Origin: Bimastos eiseni
Taxonomy: Eukaryota; Annelida; Clitellata; Crassiclitellata; Lumbricidae
Length of the DNA: 64,000 bases
NCBI GenBank assembly: GCA_959347315.1
Contig: OY365810.1
Span: 15,742,500-15,806,499 of the forward strand
Direction: 5' to 3'
Under the pieces are notes generated by a model. It was not told the origin of the DNA, searched no databases, and worked only from the letters and a program-made list of their open reading frames with translations. Shown piece by piece: positions 32,046-43,869 of the stretch. Made by a program: the position numbers and the translations under genes. Each line of letters opens with the position of its first letter. The stretch's first letter is position 1.

Positions 32046-32770
32046 CTTTTTTCTGTGATCCGGATCATCTTCATCGGGTATTCCGTCGTTATCGTCGTCT
32101 GGATCGAAGTGATCTGGAATCCCGTCTCCATCACTATCCTTGAGATCCGGGTCCTGACCATCCAGAATCCCATCTCCGTCATCATCGTCATCTTGTGCAT
32201 CCGGAATCCCGTCGTTATCATCGTCTAGATCCAAATGATCTGGGATGCCATCTCCATCCGTATCTCTGTGGTCCGGATCAAGTCTGTCTGGGATTCCATC
32301 GCCGTCATCGTCATCGTCAATACCGTCTGGAATCCCGTCGTTATCGTCGTCATTGTCCCTGTAATCCGGGATCCCGTCTCCCTCTGTATCCCTCGTATCC
32401 GGATCCAGCTGATCAGGAATCCTGTCCCCATCGTCGTCGTTATCCCGATAGTCCGGAATGCCATCTCCGTCGTCATCAGTGTCGATCCGATCTGGGATTC
32501 CATCTCCGTCCGTATCCCTGTGGTCTGGATCAAGGACGTCCGGGATTCCATCTCCGTCGTCATCCGTGTCCTCTGAGTCTGGGATTCCGTCGTTGTCATC
32601 GTCAGAGTCCTTTGCGTCTGGAATTCCATCGCTGTCGCTGTCCTTCTGGTCGGGGTCAAGGAGGTCAGGCACCCCGTCGTTGTCGTCGTCTCCGTCCAGA
32701 TAGTCCGGCATTCCGTCTCCATCCGTGTCCTGGAAGGCGTCCGGAATGCCATCACCGTTGTCGTCCTTAT
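32046..32770 (-). CDS. TSP3-like calcium-binding repeat protein, exon 4
   Basis: About 241 codons with 17 aspartate-rich repeats ([21 protein letters not shown]). The acceptor is TACTTCAG at 32778-32771. The first two bases, AT, complete an Asp codon with the G left by exon 3 (phase 1). The repeat register continues to '[10 protein letters not shown]' and the donor AAG|GTAATG at 32045 (phase 0). If the donor is not used, the frame runs on for 47 codons into a hydrophobic tail, stopping at 31902. No further exon was found toward lower coordinates, so the C terminus of the protein is unknown. The repeats should each bind calcium through the Asp side chains. No cysteine occurs in this exon. Confidence 0.85.
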
Positions 32771-32864
32771 CTGAAGTACACAGGAAATCCATCGATTTAA
32801 TTAAAGAAAGGAATTAGTCAATTTAATTCGCGAATTTATTCATCTAAGCGAAAGAAGGTTTATA

Positions 32865-33505
32865 TAAATAGATGTAGATAAATAGATGTAAATAAATAGA
32901 TGTAGATAAATAGATGTAGATAAATAGATGTAGATAAATAGATGTAGATAAATAGATGTAGATAAATAGATGTAGATAAATAGATGTTGATAAATAAATT
33001 TAGGAAATTTATGTAGATAGATAGATGTAGATAAATAGATATAGATAAATAGATGTAGATAAATAGATGTAGATAAATAGATGTAGATAAATAGATGTAG
33101 ATAAATAGATGTAGATAAATAGATGTTGATAAATAAATTTAGGTAATTTATGTAGATAGATAGATGTAGATAGATAGATGTAGATAAATAGATGTAGATA
33201 AATAGATGTAGATAAATAGATGTTGATAAATAAATTTAGGTAGTTTATGTAGATAGATAGATGTAGATAGATAGATGTAGATAAATAGATGTAGATAAAT
33301 AGATGTAGATAAATAGATGTTGATAAATAAATTTAGGTAATTTATGTAGATAAATAGATGTAGATAAATAGATGCAAATAAACAGATGTAGATAAATAGA
33401 TGTAGATTAATAAATATAGATACATAAATGTAGATAAATAGATGTAGATACATAGATGTAAATACATGGAGGTAGATAAGTGGATGTAGATAAATAGATG
33501 TCCCT
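32865..33505. repeat. 14-bp minisatellite with higher-order structure
   Basis: Basic unit ATAGATGTAGATAA in intron 3 of the repeat-protein gene. A longer spacer containing GATAAATAAATTTAGG.A.TTTATG recurs near 32985, 33125, 33220 and 33320, giving higher-order units of about 95-140 bp. Confidence 0.9.
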
Positions 33506-33584
33506 CGCGTCAATACTGTTTTAGACAGCAAGCGATTGTTTTGTTTGAAGCAAAATTACCCGTGCAATTGTGCTTTCATCTCTC

Positions 33585-33730
33585 AACCCATCCATTCATA
33601 CAATTCATCCATCCATTCATACAATTCATCCATCCATTCATGCAATTCATCCATCCATTCATACAATTCATCCATCCATTCATACAATTCATCCATCCAT
33701 TCATACAATTCATCCATCCATGCATAAATT
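33585..33730. repeat. 21-bp minisatellite, 7 copies
   Basis: Unit ATTCATACAATTCATCCATC plus C, near perfect. No spacer variation, so not a CRISPR array. Confidence 0.95.
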
Positions 33731-33804
33731 CGTACATCTTGCTACAGAGATTCAGCAATCGTGTCCCCTATAGACCTCCTCATCAACTCAACAAAGCTCC
33801 GTTG

Positions 33805-33846
33805 TCGTCGTCATCATCATCATCGTCGTCGTCGTCGTCGTCGCTG
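33805..33846. repeat. (TCG/TCA)n trinucleotide run
   Basis: Pure run of TCG and TCA triplets in intron 3. Confidence 0.9.
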
Positions 33847-34499
33847 TTTCTCCTAGGGTGATTCCAGTCACGGCTGTTTGCAGCGGATCTCATCACTTAC
33901 AGACGGAGAACGGCTCCACCTTCCGGAAGCAACGCATTTGCCAGCGAACATAGACAGGAAGAAAGGAGAACAGACAGAGGCAAAGACAGGGACAACTATG
34001 GACAGAAACAGAGACAGATATACACGTGCAGGGACATACATTCAAACATACATTGACACACATGCACGTACACCTCCCGTGAGAGGTACAGGGTAGGGGT
34101 TGAGCGATAGTTAGTCGTGTGAAAGTGATTCTCAATGGAACACCATTGACGCGCATTATACTACTCAAATGGTTGCCATGGGAACTGTTAAATCTATTAA
34201 CCCACAAAGGGACCGAATGACAACGCGGGCTGTCTGAGTTTGTGGCTTCCTCCTTCCTTCATTCTTCTCACAACGCTCGATTCTCCAGACACAATGATCG
34301 GTTGGAAAGGATTCGAATTCCACGCACGACTGCTTTGTTGTGAGGACACAGAATCTGATAGGATTCTATCCATCCGTCTGTTCGCTTGTCTATCCGTTCA
34401 GACATCTTTCCATCCTTTCATCTATCCACGCATTCACACAACCATCAGTCTATAATTTGTCCAACCTTGAATTCATCTATACACCAATCGATCAAATTA

Positions 34500-35300
34500 T
34501 CCACTCATCCATCCATCCTTCCATCCACCCATTCATCAATCTATGCATCCATCCATCCATGTATGTCTAAAATGCCATTTGTCAACTGTCGTCGGAAATC
34601 CGTTGGTTGGTTCCAAGCTTGACTCTTTTCAGCTTACTGCGCAGATCTGTGCTAACTAGCGTGTACTATTTTTAGGGCATGTGACATTTAACATGATTTA
34701 GGCCACCGCAGAGAGCGCCTCTGATTAGATGTCTTGAAAGGCCGCTATACAGGGGCGGCGATCCCGGGGGGTCGAGGGAGACAAGTCCCCTCACCTTTTA
34801 CAGAGAGGGGACACGTTATACGTGTGTCTCCCCACATTTCCTACCCCTCTCATTGGATGTCACCCCACCTGTCAAACGAGATCGCCACCCTCTGGCGCTA
34901 TGTAAATACTCGATTACATTAAATTGCATTGCACATCTCTCTCTTTGCCTACCACCCTCTCCCCAATTCTCCATCCATCCACTCATCCATCCAGCCACCA
35001 CTCATCCATCCATCCACTCATCCATCCATCCATCCATTCATCCATCTATCAACTCATCCACTCATCCATCCATGATCCATCCACTCATCCATCCATCCAT
35101 CCACTCATCCATCCATCCATACACTCATCCATCCATCCATCCATCCACTCATCCATCCATCCATCCATCCACTCATCCATCTATCAACTCATTCACTCAT
35201 CCATCCATGATCCATCCACTCATCCATCCACCCATTTAGACATGCATGCATACATCTCTCCTTCTTTCCCTCCCTTCCTCCATCCATCGATCCATCTGTT
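34500..35300. repeat. (ATCC)n-type arrays and a LINE 3' hairpin
   Basis: 34500-34565 and 34965-35300 are CATCCATCCACT-type tetranucleotide arrays, the second with a roughly 115-bp duplication (CATGATCCATCCACTC at 35070 and 35205). 34712-34750 is a plus-strand LINE-type hairpin (GAGCGCCTCTGATTAGATG...). At 34752 begins ACAGGGGCGGCGATCC, a hAT-like end with no partner found. Confidence 0.75.
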
Positions 35301-35616
35301 AATCGAGAAACCCATTTATGTGGATGTCACGTGCTTTCTCTATGTCTTCCAATCAGCGTGTGTCGGTCATTCTGTCCACCCGAAAACGAGTTTCAATCGC
35401 TCGAAAGAGACAGAAGACGCAGCGATAGATCAATACAAAGCCAGGAGCGAACACTATACCCGGTTGCAGAGGCAGGGATTTACGCTGAACAATGGGGAAA
35501 CTCGGCAGCCCTTGATGTCCTAAGAATGCACCCACGTTCTATGAAACCTCGATAGAGCATGGAGCATGAACTATTGGGCACACCTAAATAGCAAGATGCC
35601 TCATGTCTGATATGCG

Positions 35617-35808
35617 ATGCTGATGAGTTCTTCTCTGCCCAGATGGAAGTTCATTGGCTGTTATGTCACCGGGGATGAGATGAGTGACGTCGTTTCTCGC
35701 TGCCTTCCTCACATCCAGTATAATTGTGGGTGAGCAACCTGTCCAAGGTCGCTACGCAGTGGCTTGAGGTATATAGATTCAAACCGCTTACAGCACCGCG
35801 TCCCAAAG
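35617..35808 (-). mobile_element. tRNA-derived SINE, third copy
   Basis: Minus-strand relative of the SINEs at 20818 and 26470: head near 35808, degraded B box (GGTTTGAATCT at 35787-35777), body with GTCGCTACGCAGTGG (as written on plus) and tail near 35620. Confidence 0.7.
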
Positions 35809-36015
35809 TAACGTCATCTTATTAGAGATCTGATACATATTCTGCGTGTTTACAGGGAGACTGAAACGACCAAATTTGTTTGACATGCAGAAACGTGATT
35901 TGATCATCATAGCAGATTGTACTTTTGTGTGGATGATACAAATTTGAAGGGTCTGCGCATGACAAAATGCAAATGATTGCATCAACAATAACAATATAAT
36001 CCTCTTTGATAATGT

Positions 36016-36103
36016 TCATTCATTCATTCATTCATTCATTACGAAAATTTATATAGCGCCCCTTCAACAAACCTACTTGGAGGCGCTCACTTGGAGGCGC
36101 TCT
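36016..36103 (-). repeat. LINE-type 3' hairpin with (ATGA)n tail
   Basis: Minus-strand copy of the dispersed tail, with one hairpin arm (GAGCGCCTCCAAGT) duplicated. The following 36104-36470 shows nothing recognisable. Confidence 0.75.
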
Positions 36104-36472
36104 CAGCCAGGCTGCGGCAAAACAAAAAGACTCGAGGCTATGATAGAAGGCTGGCAGATTCTAATTTGTTCCTTCGAAGTATGCGCAGAGCTAGCAGAGC
36201 CCATCTGAAATGGAGGGACCCACTGCCGATAAGGCTCGCTGCTGCTTAATCGAGATCGAAGGGACCAGTAGCTCCCCCTCTCCGAGTAACGGAGGGCCCT
36301 GCGATGGATATATTAGAAACCGGGCAACAGAGACTACTTAAATAGGACAGAGCGGTATAGCAACACGGCACCGCCCGACAAGCGCTGCTATCCTGCGTCA
36401 ATTTTCAATCTTGAACACGTTTCATTGGTAGAGTTCTAAATAGAGCAGTAAAACCGATGTAGATGCTATTAC

Positions 36473-36816
36473 CTTCGAAATCTGGAATACCATCATTATC
36501 GTCATCAGAATCCAGGTAATCGGGAATTCCGTCTAGGTCCGAGTCGACGGTCTTGTCAACGGGACCCATAACCGCCTCCCACAGATCCGGAATCCAGTCT
36601 CCATCATCATCCGGATCATCTGCGTCCAGGATACCGTCGTTATCGTCATCCGGATCAAGGGAATCTGGAAGTCCGTCTCTGTCTGAATCCACCTGATCAG
36701 GATCGTAGATATCGGGGATGTTATCGCCATCGTCATCCAGGTCTTCTTCGTCGGGAATTCCGTCGTTGTCATCGTCAGGATCGAAGAGATCAGGAATACC
36801 GTCACGATCGGTGTCC
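36473..36816 (-). CDS. TSP3-like calcium-binding repeat protein, exon 3
   Basis: About 114 codons, 8 repeats. The acceptor is TTGTAG at 36822-36817. The first base, G, completes an Arg codon with the AG from exon 2 (phase 2), giving '[15 protein letters not shown]' across the junction. The donor is GAAG|GTAATA at 36472 (phase 1). A non-repeat insert '[13 protein letters not shown]' interrupts the register after the sixth repeat. Two repeats have lost the usual glycine (GDNIPD, GDWIPD). Confidence 0.85.
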
Positions 36817-37151
36817 CTACAATTACCCATCATATAAACTATATATTGTATCGATATATACTGTATATATATATATATGTGTGTGTGTGCTTCAATCAAT
36901 CATTAAATCAGTCAGTACATCAATCAATCAAGCAGTCAATTAATCAACCAGTCAATCAATCATTCGTTCTTATTTAACCGAGGCATCAACCATTAGAACA
37001 GGCGAATAATTAATCATCGTAAACAGGTGAAGGCCACAAGGATATGACCAACAGGGAACATTAATCATGTAGTAGATAGGGACATCTGATAAATATTTCA
37101 TGTGAAAGAGTAGCGGCCTGGAGTCGTATTAACCATACATCATAAGATCAC

Positions 37152-37929
37152 CTGCTGTCGAGATCGAGGAGATCCACAATTCCGTCACCATCATCATCCG
37201 TATCATACGTATCCGGAATTCCGTCGTTATCGTCATCCGTATCTTGGTAATCTGGAATCCCGTCTCCATCGGTGTCTTTGTAGTCGACGTCCGTTATATC
37301 CGGGATTCCATCGCCATCTTTATCGTCGTCCTGATCATCTGATAGACCATCATTATCGTCGTCTTGATCCAACCAGTCTGGAATCCCATCCAGGTCGGAA
37401 TCCCTGGAGTCTGGATCCAACCAATCAGGGATACCGTCTCCGTCATCGTCGTCATCACTCTGATCGGGAATCCCGTCGTTGTCATCATCATCGTCAAGGA
37501 CGTCTGGAATTCCGTCTCCGTCCGTGTCGCGAAAGTCCGTGTCCATCCAGTCTGGAATGCCGTCGCCATCATCGTCATCGTCTTCCTCGTCAGGGATTCC
37601 GTCGTTGTCATCATCCGGGTCCTCTTCGTCCGGAATTCCGTCTCCGTCTGAATCCCTTCGCTCCAGGTAGTCCGCCCGTCCGTCGCCATCGTCATCCGCA
37701 TCCAGATGGTCAGGGATTCCGTCTCCATCCGCGTCCTGTTCCGCGTCAGGAATTCCGTCCTCATTGTCGTCTGGATCGAGGTAGTCTGGGATCTCGTCGT
37801 TGTCGTCGTCGAAGTCCAGATAGTCTGGAAGTCCGTCGGAGTCCGTGTCGATGCCAAGGTCAATCCCGCTGAGAGTCAGCTCCAGAGCGTCAGGGATTCC
37901 GTCACCATCGTCGTCATCGTCTTCTGCAT
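37152..37929 (-). CDS. TSP3-like calcium-binding repeat protein, exon 2
   Basis: About 259 codons, 18 repeats, the largest block of the gene. The acceptor is TTTTATAG at 37937-37930. AT at the exon start completes an Asp codon with the G of exon 1 (phase 1), continuing '[18 protein letters not shown]'. The donor is AGCAG|GTGATC at 37151 (phase 2). One insert, 'ALELTLSGIDLGI', resembles '[13 protein letters not shown]' in exon 1, suggesting both came from duplication of a larger multi-repeat unit. No cysteine. Confidence 0.87.
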
Positions 37930-39160
37930 CTATAAAAATAGCACAGATGACGTAGCATGGCATAGCAGACTCATCTTCCTATTATCGTGCATTCAGGTCA
38001 TCGATTGATATTTGGTTTTCGGATGGAGCTCCATAGAACTCGTTTGATTAATTAATCTTCCAGGACAAACACTCACTTCTTACAAAGCAGACGGTGTAAG
38101 ACGTTAACTGTCACTAGATCAGGGAAGAATACTATGGCTATTGACTCTCGTTTCAAGACAGTAAACTGCTGCCGGAATTTTTATTGTCCTTTACTGAAGA
38201 GTGTGAGGTCACAAGAAAAACATGTTAAAAATTCCTTACTGGTCGCTGCCATTTGTTACCAAAACATGCGCGGTGATGGCTTTCGGTGTTAGTAAATCAT
38301 CCGAAAAGGAGAGAATTCCACACAGTTGACTAGATGTGCCATGCAGAAGCGGAGTTCAATCCACTAATGCACGAGCCGTTACTAAGCGACATGTAGGTTG
38401 TTTGAAGGTGAGTATGAAATGCTGAAAGTCTGAGGCTATCATGGCTATAATTGGTTAATTAGTATTTATCAGATTCTCTTGTCTACAGTACGCGCTGGAC
38501 GACGAAGAAGGGTGAAGAATCAACACAAAACGACCAAAACGAAAGAAGACGAAGAAATGAAGTCAAAGAAATAAAAGGAGGATACTTGCATAATGCATGT
38601 AAGTAACCTTAAAACATAGACTCGTAGCGTTTCAATATAGTATTGTACATACATTCACGTCCAAATAATGTAACCAATACATTTGTCTTAGGCCGAAACA
38701 AATGTAGGCCTACCAACATGTAGACTGTTCATTTTATGGTCCTATGTACCATGTACCATGAGCCTACATGCCTCTTGACGCTTATCATCTCCGAAATGGA
38801 TACGTCGCTAAATAAACTTTATAATCTCAGCTAACAGAGACTGCGCAGCTTAATTAACATGTCTGATGACAGAAAGCTAACAAAACGAAACAAAAAGAGA
38901 GGACAATAATAGAAGGAGTCAAGGATGACAAAAGCAATTGAAATAAATAATTGAGAGAATAGATTGAGGCAAGAGCAGAGAGAACCGGCAGAAATTGCAG
39001 TAATAAATCGTCTATTAATCCTTATTAAAGATTGAAGGAGGACGCATTCACCACAAATGTAATCGAAATGTGGAATCACGATCGATCACCAACTTATCAC
39101 TCTTATGTACTGTTAACGACCGATACAATAAATAAATATATATATTATATAGATTAGACC
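37930..39160. other. intron 1 of the repeat-protein gene, unique part
   Basis: Low-coordinate end of the 11.9 kb first intron (37930-49806). No exon, RNA gene or repeat recognised in this part. Confidence 0.4.
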
Positions 39161-39202
39161 TAATGGTAAATAATATTATATATATATGTATATATATATA
39201 TA

Positions 39203-39631
39203 TATAAATTTCTAATAATTTCTAGGAATTTAATGTAGCAGATTTAATGTAGCAGGTGCTTGGTCGACTTTCATCTGATTCACACGACCTGCATCATATT
39301 CAGAGACTTGATCCATTTCTGTTGTATTGAGTCGTGCCGTCCATTATATATACATATATGTATATATACATATATATATATACATACATATATATATACA
39401 TATATATATACATATATATTTACATATATATACATATATATATACATATATATATACATATATATATACATATATATATACATATATATAAATATATATA
39501 TATATACATATATATATACATATATATATACATATATATATACATATATATATACATATATATAAATATATATATATATACATATATATATACATATATA
39601 TATACATATATATATATACATATATATATAC

Positions 39632-39666
<35 letters not shown>

Positions 39667-39823
39667 CATATATATATACATATATATATATACATACATA
39701 TATACATATATATATACATATATATATATACATATATATATACATATATATATATAAATTTCTAATAATTTCTAGGAATTTAATGTAGCAGGTGCTTTGT
39801 CGACTTTCATCTGATTCACACTG
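39203..39823. repeat. TATA/CATA microsatellite between direct repeats
   Basis: About 430 bp of TATATACATA-type repeat (39340-39757). It is bracketed by two copies of the same roughly 70-bp sequence, at 39203-39285 and 39753-39823. Shared words are AAATTTCTAATAATTTCTAG and TCGACTTTCATCTGATTCAC. The first copy has an extra 14-bp internal duplication. Confidence 0.9.
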
Positions 39824-40019
39824 TAGGTAAATCGCATACCTCTGAGGTGCAGCAGCAACCCAGGTGCACTCATTCACATGAATTATGGTCAACTCTGGAA
39901 ATGTCGTGTGTGCAGGTCTTACTTCTTGCATCAATCGGCTGCAATCTGCTTTAATATCTCTGATCTGCGGGATAGCGAGGCTTGGGTATAGGCCTATATA
40001 TTGAAATTTATGCTCAAGG

Positions 40020-40290
40020 AATTGTGATGGTTAGGCTACTTACGCAGGGCGACATGGTTGTACCACTTGCAAGAACTTCCGCGGACCAGCAACAGAGTTT
40101 AGCCGTGGTCGGCCCATCCGCCTGGAATAAGTTGTCTAATGACCTTGAACACGAACTCCTCGGCCCCTCGTTGTCTCTTTTCCACAACCGTTGAAGACAA
40201 ACTATTTCGTTCGAATGTGGTTTCATTGCATGTGTTAGCGCTTCTGGTGAGTGTCTTAGAGGTGGCGCTATATAAATTTTTAGAAACAAC
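40020..40290 (+). mobile_element. LINE 3' end with hairpin
   Basis: The plus strand reads 'GDMVVPLARTSADQQQSLAV', then 'VGPSAWNKLSNDLEHELL' and 'SLSLFHNR', a good match to the reverse transcriptase C-terminal pattern ('VPR.RT..G..SF...GP..WN.LP..L.....L..FK..LK'). It is followed by the 3' hairpin at 40233-40279 (AGCGCTTCTGG ... GGTGGCGCTATATAAATTT). Only the last 70 or so codons remain. Confidence 0.7.
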
Positions 40291-40389
40291 TTTAATTAAC
40301 AGTGTAACCAATTGGAGTACTTCTTCTGCAGAGTTTGTCTGTGGTTGAGTTACTACTGTATGTTACTACACTACCTGGGTCTTATGTTG

Positions 40390-40413
40390 AATAAGGAGGC
40401 GCTATATAAATTT
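40390..40413 (+). repeat. second LINE-type 3' tail
   Basis: AAGGAGGCGCTATATAAATTT, the 3' half of the dispersed hairpin, about 110 bp after the preceding element. Confidence 0.6.
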
Positions 40414-41159
40414 GCAATTTTTTACAATAAATATACGTTGAAGTAGTACTCACACGTAATGCAAATTTGTAATCATACCTGTGTATGCCTACATATATAT
40501 ATACATATATATATACGTATATATATACAATGTATATATACAATATATATATGCATATATATATATAGATCTAGAAAAGTCTGTCATTCGAATAACATTA
40601 CTTCCCTTTGGTAACTAGAATCCGCCTTGTTAGTCGTGCTATAGGCCTTCTCTGCACTGTTTCATGTTTGTCTTCTGACGCGTGTAGGTGTTGCTGTTCA
40701 TGTGCTTATTTGCATGCGTGTCTTTGCCTATCAGGGACTCACATTTTATCGAATTCACTTCATCAATTATTTCCACGTCTACTAATTACCACGGCGTGAT
40801 TCTGCTGCAGAATAAGAAAGCCATAGACGTGCATATATATATACATGAATAATTATATCTAGAAGTATGTATATTTATTTGTACATATGATATATAGCTA
40901 TATTTTTTTAATATTATACCATATAAATGTAGCATATGCGAACCTGCGTTTATACACAATTCAACTGACGTTATGTGCAAGCGCATGTATTTCTAAATAA
41001 AACCAGATCATAAAGACAGAAATTTTCCTCCTACATGCAATACTTGTGTGCATGGGTCTATGACTATGTATGGTTGAGATTGATTTGGCTAAAGCTTAGA
41101 ATTTGCACGGAAGATGGATAAAGGATTCAGATGAGATTAAGATAAACTGGGTAAAAAGA

Positions 41160-41450
41160 CCAGATGGATAGATGGATGGATGGATGGATGGATGGATAGA
41201 TGGATGGATGGATGGTTGAATGGATTGATGGATGGATAGATGGATGAATGCATGCATGCATGCATGGGTGGGTGGATAGATGGATGGCTGCATGGATGGA
41301 TGCATGGACGGATGCATGGACGGATGCATGCCTGGATTGATTGATTGATGGATAGATTGATTAATAGATGGATGGATGCATGCATGAATGAATGGATAGA
41401 TGGATGGATGCATGGATGCATGGGTGAATGGATGCATGGATAGATGGATG
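41160..41450. repeat. (GGAT)n array
   Basis: Degenerate GATGGATG tetranucleotide array with internal GCATGGACG variants. 41460-42060 is purine-rich (GAGA, GGAG) without a unit, and no gene is supported there. Confidence 0.9.
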
Positions 41451-42475
41451 CTCGGAGAAGCTAGGCATGATGGAAGGATCAGCTGCTGAGCTGGCGATGT
41501 TAGGTCCATCGAAGTGGAAGGGAGGCTGACCGACCAATGGATGGACGAAGAGATTGACTTTGGCAGCAGGAGGCTGAGCCACAGTCATATAGAATAGGAG
41601 AAACAGAGGACAGGAGAGATACAGACACTGTCAGGCACACGTATGCAATTAAGACAGGAAACGATGAGAGAAGAAGGGAGAAGAGAAGGACTGAATGGAG
41701 AATAGGTAATAGAGAGTGAGGAAGAGAGAAGACAGAGAAAGAGAGATGGAGAAGGGGAAGCAGAAGCAGAGAGGAATAGAGGAGAAGAGGAAGAGATAAA
41801 ACCCTTTAAGTACTGCAGACCCTTTCTTACTAGATAGCCTGAGTAAGAGAAAATAGAGAGACAGGCAGAGCGAAATGAGAGGAAGGAAGACATACCGAGA
41901 AGGATAAGAACAGGGAGGGAGCAACACGGGAGAAGCTACTACTAGTGGAATGTATGGATCGGTTGAAAGAGTTGCGCAACCCTCAGCAGTTGCAAATGCC
42001 AAATGACGCTGCTTCGGAGCCTCTGCAAGGAATCTAACATTAAAGACACACACGGACTAAAGGAGGGACACCCGTAGAAACACAAATGCAGGTGTTATAT
42101 ATATATTTATATATATATATATACTGATTTGGATACGTATATACGTAGGCCTATACATGCAGATACAGATTCCGACATGTATGTTACATGTGTATGTATG
42201 TTACATGTGTATGTAGAAATAATATAGGTTTACTGTATATGCATGCATTGGCCAACGTATGTTCCTGCATTAATTGGAGCCATCTTCATATCCTTCTGAA
42301 GCATAGCTTCTTTCTCCACCTCCTCAACATATATTGGAGCAAGATTTTCAATCCGAAAGCCATGTATGCTCGACACCACGCACTCGTATTTGAACGGTAT
42401 TTCTCTATTTCATCCGTAATAATCCGTAGTATAATGGGTCCCTAAACGCATTGTCTGTCTCACGCACACTCACTG

Positions 42476-42817
42476 AGAGATAGAGAGAGAGAGACAGACA
42501 GACAGACAGAGACAGACAGAGACAGACAGAGACAGACAGAGACAGACAGAGACAGACAGAGACAGACAGAGACAGACAGAGACAGACAGAGACAGACAGA
42601 GACAGACAGAGACAGACAGAGACAGACAGAGACAGACAGAGACAGACAGAGACAGACAGAGACAGACAGAGACAGACAGAGACAGACAGAGACAGACAGA
42701 GACAGACAGAGACAGACAGAGACAGACAGAGACAGACAGAGACAGACAGAGACAGACAGAGACAGACAGAGACAGACAGAGACAGACAGAGACAGACAGA
42801 GACAGACAGAGACAGAC

Positions 42818-42850
<33 letters not shown>

Positions 42851-42985
42851 GACAGACAGACAGACAGACAGAGACAGACAGACAGACAGACAGAGACAGA
42901 CAGAGACAGACAGAGACAGACAGAGACAGACAGAGACAGACAGAGACAGACAGAGACAGACAGAGACAGACAGAGACAGACAGAC
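42476..42985. repeat. 10-bp (GACAGACAGA)n array, about 50 copies
   Basis: Near-perfect 10-bp unit over 500 bp, with a few pure (GACA)n stretches at 42825-42890. Frames through it are artefacts. Confidence 0.97.
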
Positions 42986-43670
42986 TCACTGTCTCTCTCT
43001 CTTTCTGTCTCTCTTTCTTGCTTTCAGAGGCGATATTCGCAACTCAAAGACGTCATTACCATTATAATGCATGGATTACGCATCAATCAATCAATTAAAT
43101 TACTAACTCAAAGCATAAAATGCCTCATAACATAATCTAAACTAGAGCGGATAAGATTGTACAACACTAGAAACACTTTTAGTAGAGACATCGATTGATA
43201 CTCAATAAAATTGGCTTTAGCCCACATTACATTACATTACATGCCCTGACTAGGGCCGATTAAATGCATGCGGGTTTCCCACAAGGGATATAGTCCCATA
43301 ATAATGTGCTCAGTGTGGGCATTTGACAGAACAATGACCAATTGACAATTTAAATATCAGGTAGGGTGAACTACATGTGTGTCAGACAATGGACAGAACC
43401 CAGCCAACATCCTTGGCGTATGCCCTGCTATAGCCTACTACACAAGCTAGACAATAAATTATGGTATTTTGTAAGAATTGGAAACAGTGCGTTTAGAAAT
43501 ATACAGGTCCCTTCCTGTGCTGTTCATTAAGCTGAATTCTGAAATGACCAGAAGAGCAAAATGCAACATCTGAATATCTGACGCAAAAGAGGCACAGGGC
43601 AGCGAAACTTACCCCTTTGCCCCACCTTACTACCCCAAATATAGAAGATTAAATCGGAAAATAGACCTAC

Positions 43671-43869
43671 ATGTCAGTGTTTTGTTAAGAATTCTTCTGT
43701 CAATAAAAAGATTATCCAGATATTCATCGATTCCTTCCTCTGGATAATCTTGATCGTGTAAACCGTAGACTGAATCCACTCTCTGAACTAATACGAAGCC
43801 TAAAAGGACTAAAAGATTAGCAATTAGTCCGCAGGAAGAATGCCATTGACCTCCTTTGCACGAGATCAT
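43671..43869 (-). CDS. candidate signal-peptide exon of a secreted protein
   Basis: A minus-strand ATG at 43869 opens a frame with a typical secretory start. A short polar region (MISCKGGQWHSSC) is followed by a hydrophobic core (GLIANLLVLLGFVLVQ), a polar 'RVDSVYG', an acidic stretch (HDQDYPEEGIDEYLDNLF) and 'DRRILNKTLT'. The Asn-Lys-Thr is an N-glycosylation sequon and the Arg-Arg a possible dibasic cleavage site. A good donor, ACAT|GTAGGT, ends the exon at 43671 (phase 1). It sits in intron 1 of the repeat-protein gene, same strand, so it could be a nested gene or an alternative first exon. Spliced directly, its phase 1 end would fit the phase 1 start of exon 2. No family recognised. Confidence 0.35.

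Noticed and set aside
32195..32800. 201-codon plus-strand ORF opposite exon 4, and the 129- and 95-codon ORFs opposite exons 1 and 2
   Set aside because: Antisense shadows of the Asp-rich repeats; GAC/GAT codons leave the opposite strand open.
33541..33861. Possible CRISPR-like array at 33585-33730 or 56395-57640
   Set aside because: Units are contiguous without unique spacers, and the context is animal genomic DNA; these are minisatellites.
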